DNA from: Parasponia andersonii
Lineage: Eukaryota; Streptophyta; Magnoliopsida; Rosales; Cannabaceae
NCBI GenBank assembly: GCA_002914805.1
Contig: JXTB01000015.1
Location: 1,807,332 to 1,871,331 of the forward strand
Direction of reading: 5' to 3'
DNA length: 64,000 nt
Under the pieces are notes generated by a model. That model saw only the letters and a program-made list of their open reading frames with translations, had not been told where the DNA came from and made no database searches. Below are positions 39,957-51,937 of the stretch, one piece after another. The position numbers and the translations under genes are program-made. Position 1 is the first letter of the stretch. The number at the start of each line of letters is the position of its first letter.

Positions 39957-41134
39957 TAAAAGTCATACAAAAGCATTGTAAAAACGATGTATGTCTACCA
40001 TAGAATATTCAGCTGTACACTGTTAAAAGAAGCGTCACTTGGAACTAGCTACAAAACAAATATCAAACATGTTAAAATATCTTCGATTATCTAAAACTAA
40101 ATCAACATTTAATTTTGAGGTAGAGACGCATATCATGTTAAACGAAAAAGATTGCTGTGGAAGTTATTGAGGAGCTAATGACTACTTCAAATATGGAAAA
40201 CTTTATCATCAATGAATTGCGTTAAAGATGTATCAGTTACTATTATAATTGTCGTTATCATTTGACTTGGAAGATGTATCAGTCATTATCATTATATAAT
40301 TAAGGATGAATATCATGTAAATATTTTAGAAGCACCGAAAAGACTAAGAGAACCCCTTTAGCGCGAAAACTAGATAGGTTTAATGCGATTTTGAATAATC
40401 TGGTGCAGTGGTGCTCATTTTCATTTGCCTCTCATCAAGTTTTCAAGTTTAGAAAATTTCCTTTAATATATTGGTTTGACCCTTTCTATTCATCATCTTA
40501 ACAGCTATTTATTAATTTGTCTAAAAGGTTATTCTTACTAACAAAAGACTTTGCACCTCACCTCCTCAGTGTAATAAATATACAATTTGTGTGGCAATAT
40601 GTTTTATGCTCAGTTGAAAAAGTGAAACACTGGTTGGTCTTACGATTTACAACATTAATTGATAAGGGTTAAGTAGCAAAACACCACTTTAATTCTACCC
40701 AATAGTAAGAATATGACATGCCTTCTTTGTTCCTATAAATTCCCTTTCTCATTTCCAAGGAAAATTATCTAAGACAAATGAGTTTCTATTCCTCCTATCT
40801 TCTGCTCCAATTTGAAACATGGCTTCCCATTTTCCTGATAAAAAAGAAAAAAGAGAATTTTCTAGTGTGCTCGTGGATTCATTAATATAATTATCGTGAT
40901 GGTAGTCTTTAAAATGTCATTTTTTTTTCTCTAGAATGACATTGATAATATGTAACTATGTAAGTGGAGAAAGGGTCCAAAGGTTCCAAGGGTCATCTTA
41001 GGCGGCTTAAGAACTAGCTAGACTTGTCATGTCATTAAGTGATTCTCGGCAGTCATAATCTCGTGATGTTCACGTGATCAGTACTAGATACATAGATTCC
41101 CTTTCTCATTTCCATAGAAAATTATGTAAGACAA
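39957..41134. other. Intergenic; contains a duplicated 5' end of the receptor kinase
   Basis: No intact gene. At about 40738-40829 the sequence closely repeats 41096-41187, the leader and first codons of the downstream receptor kinase pseudogene (shared TTCCCTTTCTCATTTCCA and AATTATxTAAGACAAATG). The frame from this first copy ends within about 20 codons after the homologous part. Nothing else is recognisable. Confidence 0.7.
40738..40829 (+). pseudogene. Duplicated fragment of the receptor kinase 5' end
   Basis: A roughly 90-bp copy of the leader and signal-peptide start of the LRR receptor kinase, offset about 358 bp upstream. It encodes a short MSFYSSYLLLQFETW-like peptide matching the MDFHSAYLLLQFETL start downstream, then diverges. 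Probably the remnant of a tandem copy or a local duplication. Confidence 0.75.
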
Positions 41135-43802
41135 ATGGATTTCCATTCCGCCTATCTTCTACTCCAATTTGAAACATTGGCTCTTGTAGTAATATGTTGC
41201 AACTGCATAATGTTGAACATTGATACAGACAAAGAGGCTTTGATGCTGTTCAAGTCCAGTGTAAGCTTCAACCCTCCAAACCCTCTCTCAACTTGGGCCC
41301 AAAGCTCATCCCCATGCAACTGGACCGGAGTTGTTTGCAACAATAACAAACCGGGCCAGAGAGTAGTGGGCCTCAATCTTTCTGGGTTTGGGCTTCATGG
41401 GTCCATAAGCCCACATATTAGCGACCTCTCTTTCCTCCAATCCCTTGAGCTCCAGAACAAATTCTTCACAGGACCAATCCCTGATGAGATCGGTAACCTT
41501 TCCCGCCTAAGGCTTCTCAACACGAGCTTCAATCTCATCCAAGACCTTCTACCCCCAAAACTTTCCCAATTGAGCTCACTCGAAACCCTAGATTTGATGT
41601 CGAATCGGATCACGGGCAAAGTCCCCGAACAACTTGGCCACCGGTTGACCAAGCTCGAGGTCTTGAAGCTTGGCGGAACAATTTCTATGGCGAAATCCCT
41701 AAATCCTTAGCTAACCTCTCCGCTCTCACCCCCTTAAATCTGGGGACCAATTCCTATAGCGGAGCCATACCCAGTGACCTGGGTCGCCTTCGTAAGCTCA
41801 CGGAGCTCGATATCACCATTAACAACCTCACTGGTCCTGTTCCGCCATCGATATACAATCTCACCTCTTTAGTCAGGCTCGCCGTAGCTTCGAGCCTGCT
41901 GTCGGGTGAAATCCCGTATGATGTTGGCCATAAGCTTCCCAAGCTCTTGATTTTCATTTTCTGCTTCAATAGGTTTGCTGGGAAATTCCCGGGTCTCTGC
42001 ATAATCTCACTAATATACAACAGATTCGTACGGCTCACAATTTTCTCGGTGGAACAGTCACTCCGGGGCTCGGGAACCTCCCTTTTCTTCGGATGAATAA
42101 TACTGGGTTCAATAACATTGTTAGCTCCGGCCACAATGGTCTTAGTTTCCTTTCTTCATTGATAAACAGTACCAAGCTCACTTACCTTGCCATTGATTGT
42201 AATCTTTTAGAGGGTGTTATTCCAGATTCTATTGGGAACCTCTCTAACGTTATCTTGAAACTCTACATGGGAGGGAATCGTATTTATGGTGAGATACCCA
42301 CTTCGGTTGGTCGTCTCAGTAGCTTGACTCTGCTAAATTTGAGCTCAAACTCGCTCTCTGGTGAAATCCCACCTCAGATTGGTGAGCTTCAGGAGCTTCA
42401 GATGCTGGGTTTGGGGAAGAACAGATTATCGGGTGTTATTCCGAATGCCTTAGGTAATCTCCGGAAACTAAATGATGTCGATTTGTCTGGGAATTTTTTG
42501 TTTGCCTATATACCATCCAGTTTTAGAGACTTTGAGAATCTGCTTTCCATGGACTTGTCTAACAATAGGCTCAATGGTAGCATTCCTGAAGAGTTTCTTC
42601 TTAATCTGGCTAGCTTGAGCACTGTTTTGAATCTCTCAAACAACTATCTAAGGGGACTTTTGCCTAAAGAAATTAAGGTTTTAGAAAATGTTGTCATAAT
42701 TGACCTTTCCAACAATCTCTTATCCGGTGATGTTCCGATCTTAATCAAGAATTGTAAGAGCTTGGAGGCATTGTTCATGGCTCACAATAGATTCTCTGGT
42801 CCTATTCCAAGTACTCTAGAACAATTGAAAGGCCTTGAAGTGCTCGACCTATCATCTAACCAGCTTTCTGGGTCCATTCCTGATGAGCTGCAAAATTTAA
42901 AGGCCCTGAAGTGCTAGAACCTTTCCTTTAACAACCTTGAAGGGGTAATTCCCGTAGGTGGAGTATTTGAAAACAAAACTGGCGTCCACTTAGAAGGTAA
43001 CAACAAGCTTTGCTTGAATTTGGGATGCCAAAATATTGGAGGTACTCCCAGAAGAATGGTAAAAGTATTTATCATTGCTGCTATCTCATCAACTTTAGCA
43101 CTCAGTTTAGCCGTTGGATTAATGCTGCTCTATCTTTGGAAAAGCAAAGCAAAAGTTAAACAGGCTTTTGATCGACCACTGAAAGAAAAGTGTCAAATGA
43201 TTTCGTATGAAGAACTCCGTCGCACAACTGAGAATTTCAGCATGGATAATTTGATTGGAAATGGAAGCTTTGGCTCAGTTTACAAAGGGTATCTTAGAGT
43301 TCAAGACATTGCTATCGCAGTAAAGGTCCTCAAGAATGGATCTTGAAGAGTTTTGCTGCTGAATGTGAGGCACTGAGGAATGCGAGGCACCGAAATCTTG
43401 TTAGACTGGTAACATGTTGCTCCAGCATAGACTTCAAGAACCATGATTTTTTGGCTCTGGTTTATGATTATCTGAGCAATGGGAGCTTGGAGGACTGGAT
43501 AAGGGGCAAGAGAAGAAAAGAAGATGGAAGGGCATTAAACATTGTTGAGAGATTGAACGTGGCTATTGATGTTGCTTGTGCCTTGGATTACCTGCACCAT
43601 GATTGTGCAGTTCCAGTGGTGCACTGTGATATAAAGCCTAGCAATATTCTTTTGGACGGGGATATGACTGCAAAGGTAGGAGATTTGGTCTGGCTAGGTT
43701 GTTGATGATGGAGAAGAGAGACATACAAACTTCTATCAGCTCCACGCATGTCCTAAAAGGCTCCATTGGATACATAACTCCTGGTCAGTACTTAGTACTT
43801 TT

Positions 43803-43840
<38 letters not shown>

Positions 43841-44494
43841 TTATTATGAGTCAGCGAAACTATGTAGAGTCATTCATTACAATTGATGGTCATCATATTT
43901 CTAATAGGGTCATCGTATTTGTGAGCCATAATTTATATTATTAGTTTGTTCTTAGAACAAATATCGTATGATGATTAGTGATCAAATTTGCGTTACCATT
44001 TATGATATCACATGATATCCTTTTGTAGATATCATGAAAAGCTTTTTCATAATTTTTTTTTGTTCATTTTATTTTTAACTAAGCTTGTTGACTCTGTAAA
44101 TGAACTGGCAGAGTATGGCCTAGGAGAGAAACCATCCATAGCTGGAGATGCATACAGTTTCGGAGTAATGTTGTTGGAGCTCTTTACAGGGAAGAGCCCT
44201 GCCGATGAAGGCTTCACAGAAGAGCTAAATCTATCTCAGTGGGTGAAGTCAAGCTTTCCTAAAAAGCTTGGGGAAATAATAGACTGTGAGCTTCTAAAAC
44301 TTGGGGATGATCTGTATTACCAAGGCCACTATGTCAGCAGAAACCTACAATATGATTGTCTGACCACGGTCATTGAAATTGGACTCTCTTGCAATGTAAA
44401 TTCTCCTAATGGGAGATTGAACATGAGAAATGCTCTTCACAATCTCAAATCTGCTAAACAGAGCCTTCTTAAACATACGGCTTTGGGAACATGA
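41135..44494 (+). pseudogene. LRR receptor-like kinase pseudogene, class XII (Xa21/EFR-like)
   Basis: Family members are plasma-membrane pattern receptors. The order is signal peptide, LRRNT_2 domain (DKEALMLFKSS...CNWTGVVC), an extended LRR array, a transmembrane segment around 43065-43130, and a Ser/Thr kinase (GNGSFGSVYKG; AVK lysine; [29 protein letters not shown]). HCD in place of HRD marks a non-RD kinase. One intron, 43784-44111, in the class-typical place after GYITP. Lesions seen: a frameshift near 41672, another near 41992, a nonsense TAG at 42915-42917, a one-base loss near 43345 and a one-base loss near 43686 that destroys the DFG motif. The end is TGA at 44492-44494. The high remaining similarity along the whole length suggests relatively recent death. 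Confidence 0.92.
43805..43836. repeat. (TA)n microsatellite in the kinase intron
   Basis: Pure alternating TA run inside the kinase pseudogene's intron. Confidence 0.9.
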
Positions 44495-45244
44495 AGTTGA
44501 TAAGATTATGTGAACCAAGCTAATCCTGGCCGTTGTATTTTTATTTTTTTTAAAGTACGTTGAATTCATCAACCATTGTTTTCAATATCCGTAGTAATTA
44601 CGGGAATCTGTAGTACTGTATCAGATGGAAATTGGACAATGAGCTTTTATGCATTGTAATAATTAAGCTTAGATTTTGCTTGAGCATTTCTTTCATTCAA
44701 GTTTATATTATAAATACTTCCTGAAATTCCATTGTACCGAATACTGAGGTACTGAAAATCCATATTACAATCGAGATAAAGGTAAGGTCTCTCAAGTGAG
44801 TAACAAATACGAAGTTGGAGGACTGAAGTCTGCTATGGAGAGGAATTAGAACAGGGAAAAGTGTGTGTAAGCATAAGAGAAAAGTTAGCGAAAAAAATAG
44901 TTGTGCGCCCTGCCAAGTTATTGACAAAATGAAAGTGAAGCTACAAATTTGAAAAAAAAAAAAAAAGAAAAAAGAAAAAGAAACTTTACAAGGGGAGGTG
45001 TATTCAGAAATCAGTCTAAACAATCCATTCCAATGGTGAAAAAGTAGAATATGCCATTTTAATTTCTTTTCAAATGGTAGCTGAAGGAATATCAAGTACA
45101 CTATTGTGTAATTTGATCTTTTCATAGTTCTAATCACTTTATCTTTTTTTTTTTTTTTTTTGAGGGAATCACCTTATCATAAATTAATATACTTTAAGAT
45201 GTAGACCAACTCATAAGATAAAACTCGCTGTGCTTCGTGAAAAA

Positions 45245-45276
<32 letters not shown>

Positions 45277-45857
45277 TTCTTTTTCTTTTCTTCCCTGATT
45301 AATTTCTTTCTCTGGCATCTACAGCTTATGGTGCTGAAATATTGAATACAATTGGCTATACATAGGCAAGACAGGCAAATAAAGAGCTAGGAAATAAGGC
45401 AAAATATTTAGCTGTGTGCCATTTATTGCCGAGTTGTTTAGAAGCAAAGGGCACTTCATCAAATCCCAAGTGGCAGCTGCAACAGGTAATTAGCGTAACA
45501 TATATACGTACATGTTTGTGGATTGCTTAGTTTATGTACAATTTATTTGACTAATTTATTTGATGGTGGCGTTGAATAGGTTCAACTATTTTGATTCAGC
45601 TACAAAAGGACATGAAAAAACTACTCAGTTCAGTAGGAAGAAACAAAACAGAGGAAGATTCTAATTTATTTTTTCACATTTATAGAGATAGATTCTCTTC
45701 CAAAACCTGTGATATATACTCCCTTCCCATATAAATACATATATGCCTTATTATACACATACCAACCCCAACACTCGTAACATTTTACTGAATGACTAGC
45801 ATAGTATTTCACACCAAGTAAAGACTAAATGAAAAACCAAACTTTCATTCCACAACT
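44495..45857. other. Intergenic gap between two convergent receptor-kinase pseudogenes
   Basis: No gene recognised. The segment holds a poly-A-like run near 44952-44980, a poly-T run near 45145-45161 and a (TA)n tract near 45245-45276. The first few hundred bases should be the 3' flank of the plus-strand kinase. An open frame on the minus strand at 44703-45137 is low-complexity and unsupported. Confidence 0.6.
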
Positions 45858-47527
45858 CTAATTGAAGAATCGACCTTTGATTCCCATATTTGATTGTTTA
45901 AGAAGTTCATGTTTGGCAGTTTTCAGACTGTTAAGTGCAAGCCTCAAGCTCATGCATCCATCAGGGGAATCTCTAGCACAAGAGAGTCCAATCTCTATTA
46001 TTTCGGTCAGGAAATCATATTGATTTTCTGGGCTTATGGATACATCTTCATTGTTTGGATTCCTGGAAAATTCCAGTAACTCAGAGTCTATCACCTGCAC
46101 CAGATTTTACGGGAAAGCTAACTGCATCCATTTGGACAGGTTTAGCTCTCCTGTGAAACTTTCATGTGTAGGACTCATCCATGTGAAGAGCTCTAACAAC
46201 ATCACTCTAAAGCTGTATGCATCTCCTGCTGTGGAGGGCCTTACCCCTAGACCATACTTTGCAGCCACAGTTCAAAATTTTTGTACTGTCTAAGAAATCT
46301 TTACCGGAGATTGCTATGCTATATGATCATCATTAGAAATAACTCGAGATAAAATTAACAGAGTAGATTTTGAATCAAGTGAGTTAGTGAAAACAATTAC
46401 TAGACTAATTGGCGAAGACAAACATTAAAATTGGATCGAGGATCTCAAAGTAATAGTTTGAATATCATGACCGACCTTTGAATGAATCACATAACAAAAA
46501 CCAAAATAAGGAATTTATCATATACGAAAGTAAGGAGTTGTTAATGTTTGGTCGTCCGACGACTATGGATACACTTTTCTTAACACAATATGTTAGGAAA
46601 TTCTATTTCTTATATTGGGTCACGTATTTTAAATAATTGTATTAGACCATATTATTCTTAAGCAGATTGAATAAGTGATTTAATAAGGTAGGATATTCAA
46701 CTTGGTATAGATACTAATGTAGATACCCTATTAGTTACCTGGTTAAGTGTGATAGATATCCAACAATAGACTATTTAAAGAAAATATTAGGGTTATAGTC
46801 TCCATCACCTTTTTACGTATGGTCATTCTCTCTGTGGCATGCCATCAATTACAGAAAGTTTCATTTTAGTGTTTTAGAGATTAGATTGTATATAATACCA
46901 AACCCTCTGGCAATCACAGTCAGTTTCTAACACTTCCGTTTTCGATTTATCCTCCAGATTACAGTCATCTATTATAGACTCAGGTATATTCAAAGAATCC
47001 CAACTTATCATTTTTGCATGAATGGTCTAGAGTTTGTATTTAGTATTTGCAATCTCATATTCATCCTAACGCATTTTCCTTACAGTAGGAATCAGTGGAC
47101 CGACTAACATAATGTGACATTCAAAAATTGTTATTATTGTTTTCAAATGTCCAAAAAAAAGAAAACAAACCCTGAAAAGCACAAATAAGGTTGAGCACTT
47201 ATACATCTTACACCAAATTGTTCATGTTGTTCACTTATTACTCACTTTGTTTATTTATATTTTTGGAACTTATGTATCTAATAAAGGTTTAAATCATATC
47301 AAAATGAAAATTACAAATACAAAAGTAGCAAGTCTAACAATTAGCAAATGTACAGTCTCTAGCTAACTGCCATAGGAAGTGTAAGTGACAGTATACTAAC
47401 CGGGAGGTATGTAACTGATTGACCCTTCAGGACATGAGTGGAACTGATTGAGGCCTGAGCTTTCTCTCCTTTCTCCATCATCAGCAACCTGGCTAGCCCA
47501 AAATCTCCCAGTTTGGCCTTTGGCATG
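45858..47527 (-). pseudogene. Truncated LRR receptor-kinase pseudogene, kinase C-lobe only
   Basis: Two exons of a kinase related to the plus-strand one. Exon A (47527-47401) encodes [17 protein letters not shown]...SISSTHVLK, with an intact DFG. Exon B (46258-45858) encodes YGLGVRPSTAGDAYSF, LLELFT, and ends NMGIKGRFFN-stop. Lesions: a one-base loss near 47423, the intron's acceptor dinucleotide changed from AG to AA at 46259-46260, and an in-frame TAA at 46107-46109. Everything upstream of the DFG (LRRs, transmembrane segment and N-lobe) is missing; the homology stops at a foldback element. The two kinases are convergent, so this is an inverted paralogue, not a tandem copy. Confidence 0.9.
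46591..46932 (+). repeat. Possible solo LTR in the kinase intron
   Basis: A 342-bp segment begins TGTTAGGAAA and ends TTTCTAACA, near-perfect inverted ends of the copia LTR type, and contains a TATA-like CTATTTAAAG. No matching second LTR and no 5-bp target duplication (CAATA versus CTTCC) are visible, so it may be coincidental. Confidence 0.4.
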
Positions 47528-47530
47528 CCT

Positions 47531-48637
47531 GTTGTATTATATTGTATTGTGATGTATTGTATTGTATTATTTTATTACAATACTATGTTTGGTTTTGTAT
47601 TTGTATTAAGATGGTGTAGTAAAAAGTTAATTTTGAAATATACCATTTTTAAAAATTTACTTAGAAAAATACTATTTTCAAAAATATTTAGGAATACACC
47701 ACTTGTAAAATTATCACTTTTAAAAATTGATTTACGAAAAAATCACTTTTTTGATATAAATTTAGAAAAATACTACTTTTAAAAATTTGTTTTAGAAAAA
47801 TACCCTTTTGAAAGGGATAAAGTGATGTGGGAGAGAAACTAAGAACATAAAAAGTGAGGAGAGTGTGTACTGTACTATACTACGTTAAAGTTAAAAATAT
47901 GTAATACAGTATAATATAGATTTTTTATTCTGTATTAGATAATACTCTATGTATTGGATTAAATTTTGATGTCGTATTAAATAATACAATACAAAAGTAC
48001 AACCAAACATGACATTTGGTACTAAATAAACATACTTGGTCTTTTTGGGTTTTTTAAGTGTATATTATATCTTTTTTTTTTAATTTGGTCATGTTTGGTA
48101 CATTGTATAAAGACCAGATTTGTATTAATTAAACATAATGCTATGTTTGGTTATGTTTTTGTATTGTATTATTCAATACGACATCAAAATTTAATACAAT
48201 ACGGAGAGTATTATGTTATACAGAATAAAAGGTCTGTATTACACTGTATTCATAATTTTAACTTTAACATAGTATTATACAATACACACTCTCCTCACTT
48301 TTTATATTATTAATTTTTCTCTCATCACTTTCTCTCTCACATTACTTTATCCCTTTCAAACTAAATAAATTTTTAAAAGTAGTATTTTCGAAATTTATAT
48401 CTAAAAAATGGTTTTTTCATAAATAAATTTTTAAAAAGTGGTAATTTTACAAATGGTATTTTCTTAAATATTTTTTTAAAATGGAATTTTTATAAGTACA
48501 TTTTCAAAAATGGTATTTTTCAAAACTAACTTTTTAATACAACATCTTAATACAAATACAAAACCAAACATAGTAGTATAATAGAATAATACAATATAAT
48601 ACAAACCAATACAATATAATATGGTGCACCAAACATA
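47531..48637. mobile_element. Foldback (long inverted repeat) element
   Basis: Left arm about 47531-48015, right arm about 48139-48637, loop about 120 bp. The left arm's TATGTTTGGTTTTGTATTTG, at about 80 bases in, is mirrored in the right arm as CAAATACAAAACCAAACATA. The inner parts also mirror: ATTAAATTTTGATGTCGTAT on the left, ATACGACATCAAAATTTAAT on the right. Arms are AT-rich with repeated TATTGTATTG and AAAAATACTACTTTTAAAAA phrases. No transposase. It abuts the truncated end of the minus-strand kinase pseudogene. Confidence 0.85.
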
Positions 48638-48649
48638 GCATTTATGATG

Positions 48650-48966
48650 ATAAATTTCATTCTTACTTCACTAATTTTGAAAATTTGCGTCAACGAAGAG
48701 GAAATTTGAGGGGGAGGGGGGAGAGGGGGGAGGATATGGATTATGATTTTCAAAATAAGAGTCGTTCTATTGCATAATTTTTTGTACAAGAGACTACAAA
48801 AATGCAAGTACACAGATTTCACTTGTTCACTTTTGAACGAGTCTCCTCTGATTAATTTTCAAGAAGCTAGTTGATGAGTACGCAGCAGAATGTACTGCAT
48901 CAACATACTTTTAACTTTCAAAGATAAACCAACATTGAATGATGCTCTTTCCATATATATACAATT
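48650..48966. repeat. 317-bp tandem duplication, copy 1
   Basis: Near-identical to 48967-49283, including the G-rich GAGGGGGAGGGGGGAGAGGG tract and the ending GATGCTCTTTCCATATATAT. A difference lies near the start (CATTCTTACTTC versus CATACTAACTTC). Confidence 0.95.
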
Positions 48967-49283
48967 ATAAATTTCATACTAACTTCACTAATTTTGAAAA
49001 TTTGCGTCAACGAAGAGGAAATTTGAGGGGGAGGGGGGAGAGGGGGGAGGATATGGATTATGATTTTCAAAATAAGAGTCGTTCTATTGCATAATTTTTT
49101 GTACAAGAGACTACAAAAATGCAAGTACACAGATTTCACTTGTTCACTTTTGAACGAGTCTCCTCTGATTAATTTTCAAGAAGCTAGTTGATGAGTACGC
49201 AGCAGAATGTACTGCATCAACATACTTTTAACTTTCAAAGATAAACCAACATTGAATGATGCTCTTTCCATATATATACAAAT
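48967..49283. repeat. 317-bp tandem duplication, copy 2
   Basis: The second unit of the direct tandem pair; see copy 1. Both copies contain the same short minus-strand open frame, which has no recognised domain. Confidence 0.95.
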
Positions 49284-51862
49284 TTCCCCCCGACATTATT
49301 AGAAGTTCTTCTTTCTTTTTCTGGCATTATTATAAATTTCTTACAAATTTCGTTTCAACAAAGTCCTTACTTTTAAAGGAGATTTTTAATTTTGGCCTTC
49401 TTTTAATATATATGATGAAAAGAAAAACCTACAAATCATTTACAAAAATAGGACTTTTAGTGCAATGTCATCTAATAAATATTTTAAATTTCCAAAATTA
49501 CCTCTGACTCAACCACGGTCGAATATTTTCAACCAAACCAAAAATGTCAAGAGTGATGAAGGCGGCAACAAGAAGCGGCCAACCATGTTCGACTGGGGTT
49601 AAAATTGTTCGACTACAGTCAAATGACAGTCGAGCGACAATCTAAAATTTTTGACAAATAGTTTTGACCCCAACTGAATTGTTCTATTATAGTCGAGCAA
49701 TGGTTCGACCCTAGTCAAAAAACGATCTGAACAAATGGAAGAGATAGCTAAATAAGTTCAGCCACAATCAAAATTTTCCAACCCTAGTCGAGCCGAGGAC
49801 ACCGTCATTGCAGTCGAGATCGGGACCAACAGTGGTGGCTGAAATAGTTTAGAGTTTGTTGGAGAAATATGATATCAAAATTATTTTATATGTGTGACAT
49901 ATCAATGAGAGTTAGTGTTAAAAACATTAATGAGTGATCCACATTTTTCATCACAAAGATTTAGTAGAACTCCTAGGAATAAATTCCCCTACTTTTTTCA
50001 ATAATCTATTTTATCTAGAAAAGATTCTATACTAAATGTCATTTACACGTTAGTTCAATAACTTCTCCACAATATTATAAAGAGTAATACAAAATATTTC
50101 ACAAATTCTTTAGTAAAGTTAACTCGATAAATGTGACATCAAATAGTTATTTTTATATCAAAACAGTTATTTTTATATCAAAACATGGACTAAGTACATA
50201 AAATTGTTATTAAACATAAAATTATCTTAGAATGATTACGGTGATAAGAGAAAAGTGTACAATATGTATAATTTAAGCCCAATGTCCAAAAAGTTGAGAA
50301 ATCGGATGGAGTGAAATTTTGAAAAAATCACTAATAGATTTAGAAAAATGTTACTTTTAGAAGTTTCTTTAGAAAATTACAACTTTTCTAAATTATTTAA
50401 AAAAGCCATTTGTTTCAATAATACTTTAGGTAAGTTACCAAATACCTTAAATATCCCAACAATAAATAAAAAGTGGTAATTGTCTAAATATTTTTAAAAA
50501 TGGTATTTTTCTAATCTAGAAAATTTCAAACAATTTTAGTTATACACTTTTAAATGCTCAATTTAATGCAATCTTTTAACGTTCAACCAAATCAATTTAT
50601 ATTAGATATTGAATAATGAATACTTAAAACTAGCATTGTGCATTAGAGTAAAAAGTTTGAATTTAACATCAAATTTGCCATTTTGCTATTTTTTTTTGGT
50701 GCCAAATGTAACATTAGCAATAACACACTGGAGATGATTTTGGTGTTAACATAATTATAGCATGTATGTTGTAGATGCAAACTTAGGGAAAGTTTGTACA
50801 TGTTTGTTTTCCCCGATAAGTTGAAAAATGAATATCGTAATGTTAAAAGCATACGCACGAAATATGATATTCAGCCTCCACAAATTGTCGTCATTTAAAA
50901 AGTTCGGAAGATTACGCGCTGTAGACATGATTTTGTGCTATAGAATGTTGTGTTCTTTTGTTTCTAGGAGTCGTCTTCTTTTTTTTTTTCCCTCTAAAAG
51001 CCGTGTTCTTTCTATGATCGATATAAATAAATAATGGAACTGCATTGGGAAAAATAATTAAAAAAAAAAGCCATTATTCATTTTGAAGCCAATAATATTT
51101 TGATTTTGAGTTAACGATGACCAATGCAAGCCTGCCAAACCGATTCAATGGGAGGTCTTGTTGTCTTCACGTCTTTATTTATTTAATAGTTTCTTTTTGC
51201 CCCGGATACCTCATATATAATTATAATAATCGAAAGGGCACCACACCGGTAGTTTTTTTTTTTTTGGTATTTTTTTTAAGGGTCATAATGATATTAATAG
51301 TCTTTGCATTATCGTGGTAGTATTATTTTGCTTCCTTAATTTTCGACTTACATAATAATTGTCTATGAATTATGTAATTATTATAACAAATGATTCTTAT
51401 ATCACAAATTTTTAAATATTTAAGAAATAAGTCATTACAGAGTATACGCACATGGTTTGATAACTGTGATCAAGAATAAAATTCTGAATTTTTAACTTAT
51501 ACAGTAGACTATTAAGACTTATGTAATTATTGCAGCAATGATCTTTTTTCATAAACTGTTAAATTTTAACAGAAATGAGTCTTTTACAAAGCGCACAATT
51601 TAGTAATTATATCTAAAAATGATATTGTAATTCGTAGAAGTAAATAATGCATAATTATACGCTTTGTTTATAACTATTTTCTATTAAAGAATTAACAATT
51701 TATGACTATTTTCCATTAATAAGCTGAAAATTCGTGAGAAAAAATGATAAAATGAGTATGATTCAGGGATCACTACTATATTTAGCTTTTTACTTTAACT
51801 TATTTATAAGTATTTTTTTGTCTAATTAAAATTCATCACGCACGTATTTTCATGATAAAATG
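49284..51862. other. Gene-free AT-rich region
   Basis: No gene recognised. A cluster of repeated GTCGA/TTCGAC words lies at 49500-49850, and a fragment at 50325-50520 resembles the arms of the foldback element (AGAAAAATxxTACTTTTAxAA phrases). Remaining open frames are short and unsupported. Confidence 0.6.
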
Positions 51863-51937
51863 TGTTGGGAAGAAATCACCTTCCCATTTGTGACTTTTTG
51901 TATTTGTGAAAAGTACCGTATACATGAATAGTGTCAT

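Noticed and set aside
41152..41652. Minus-strand open frames opposite the receptor kinase
   Set aside because: Shadow frames of the LRR coding sequence.
48547..49139. Two identical minus-strand frames starting MKSVYLHF
   Set aside because: They are identical only because the 317-bp segment is duplicated; no domain or codon evidence for a gene.
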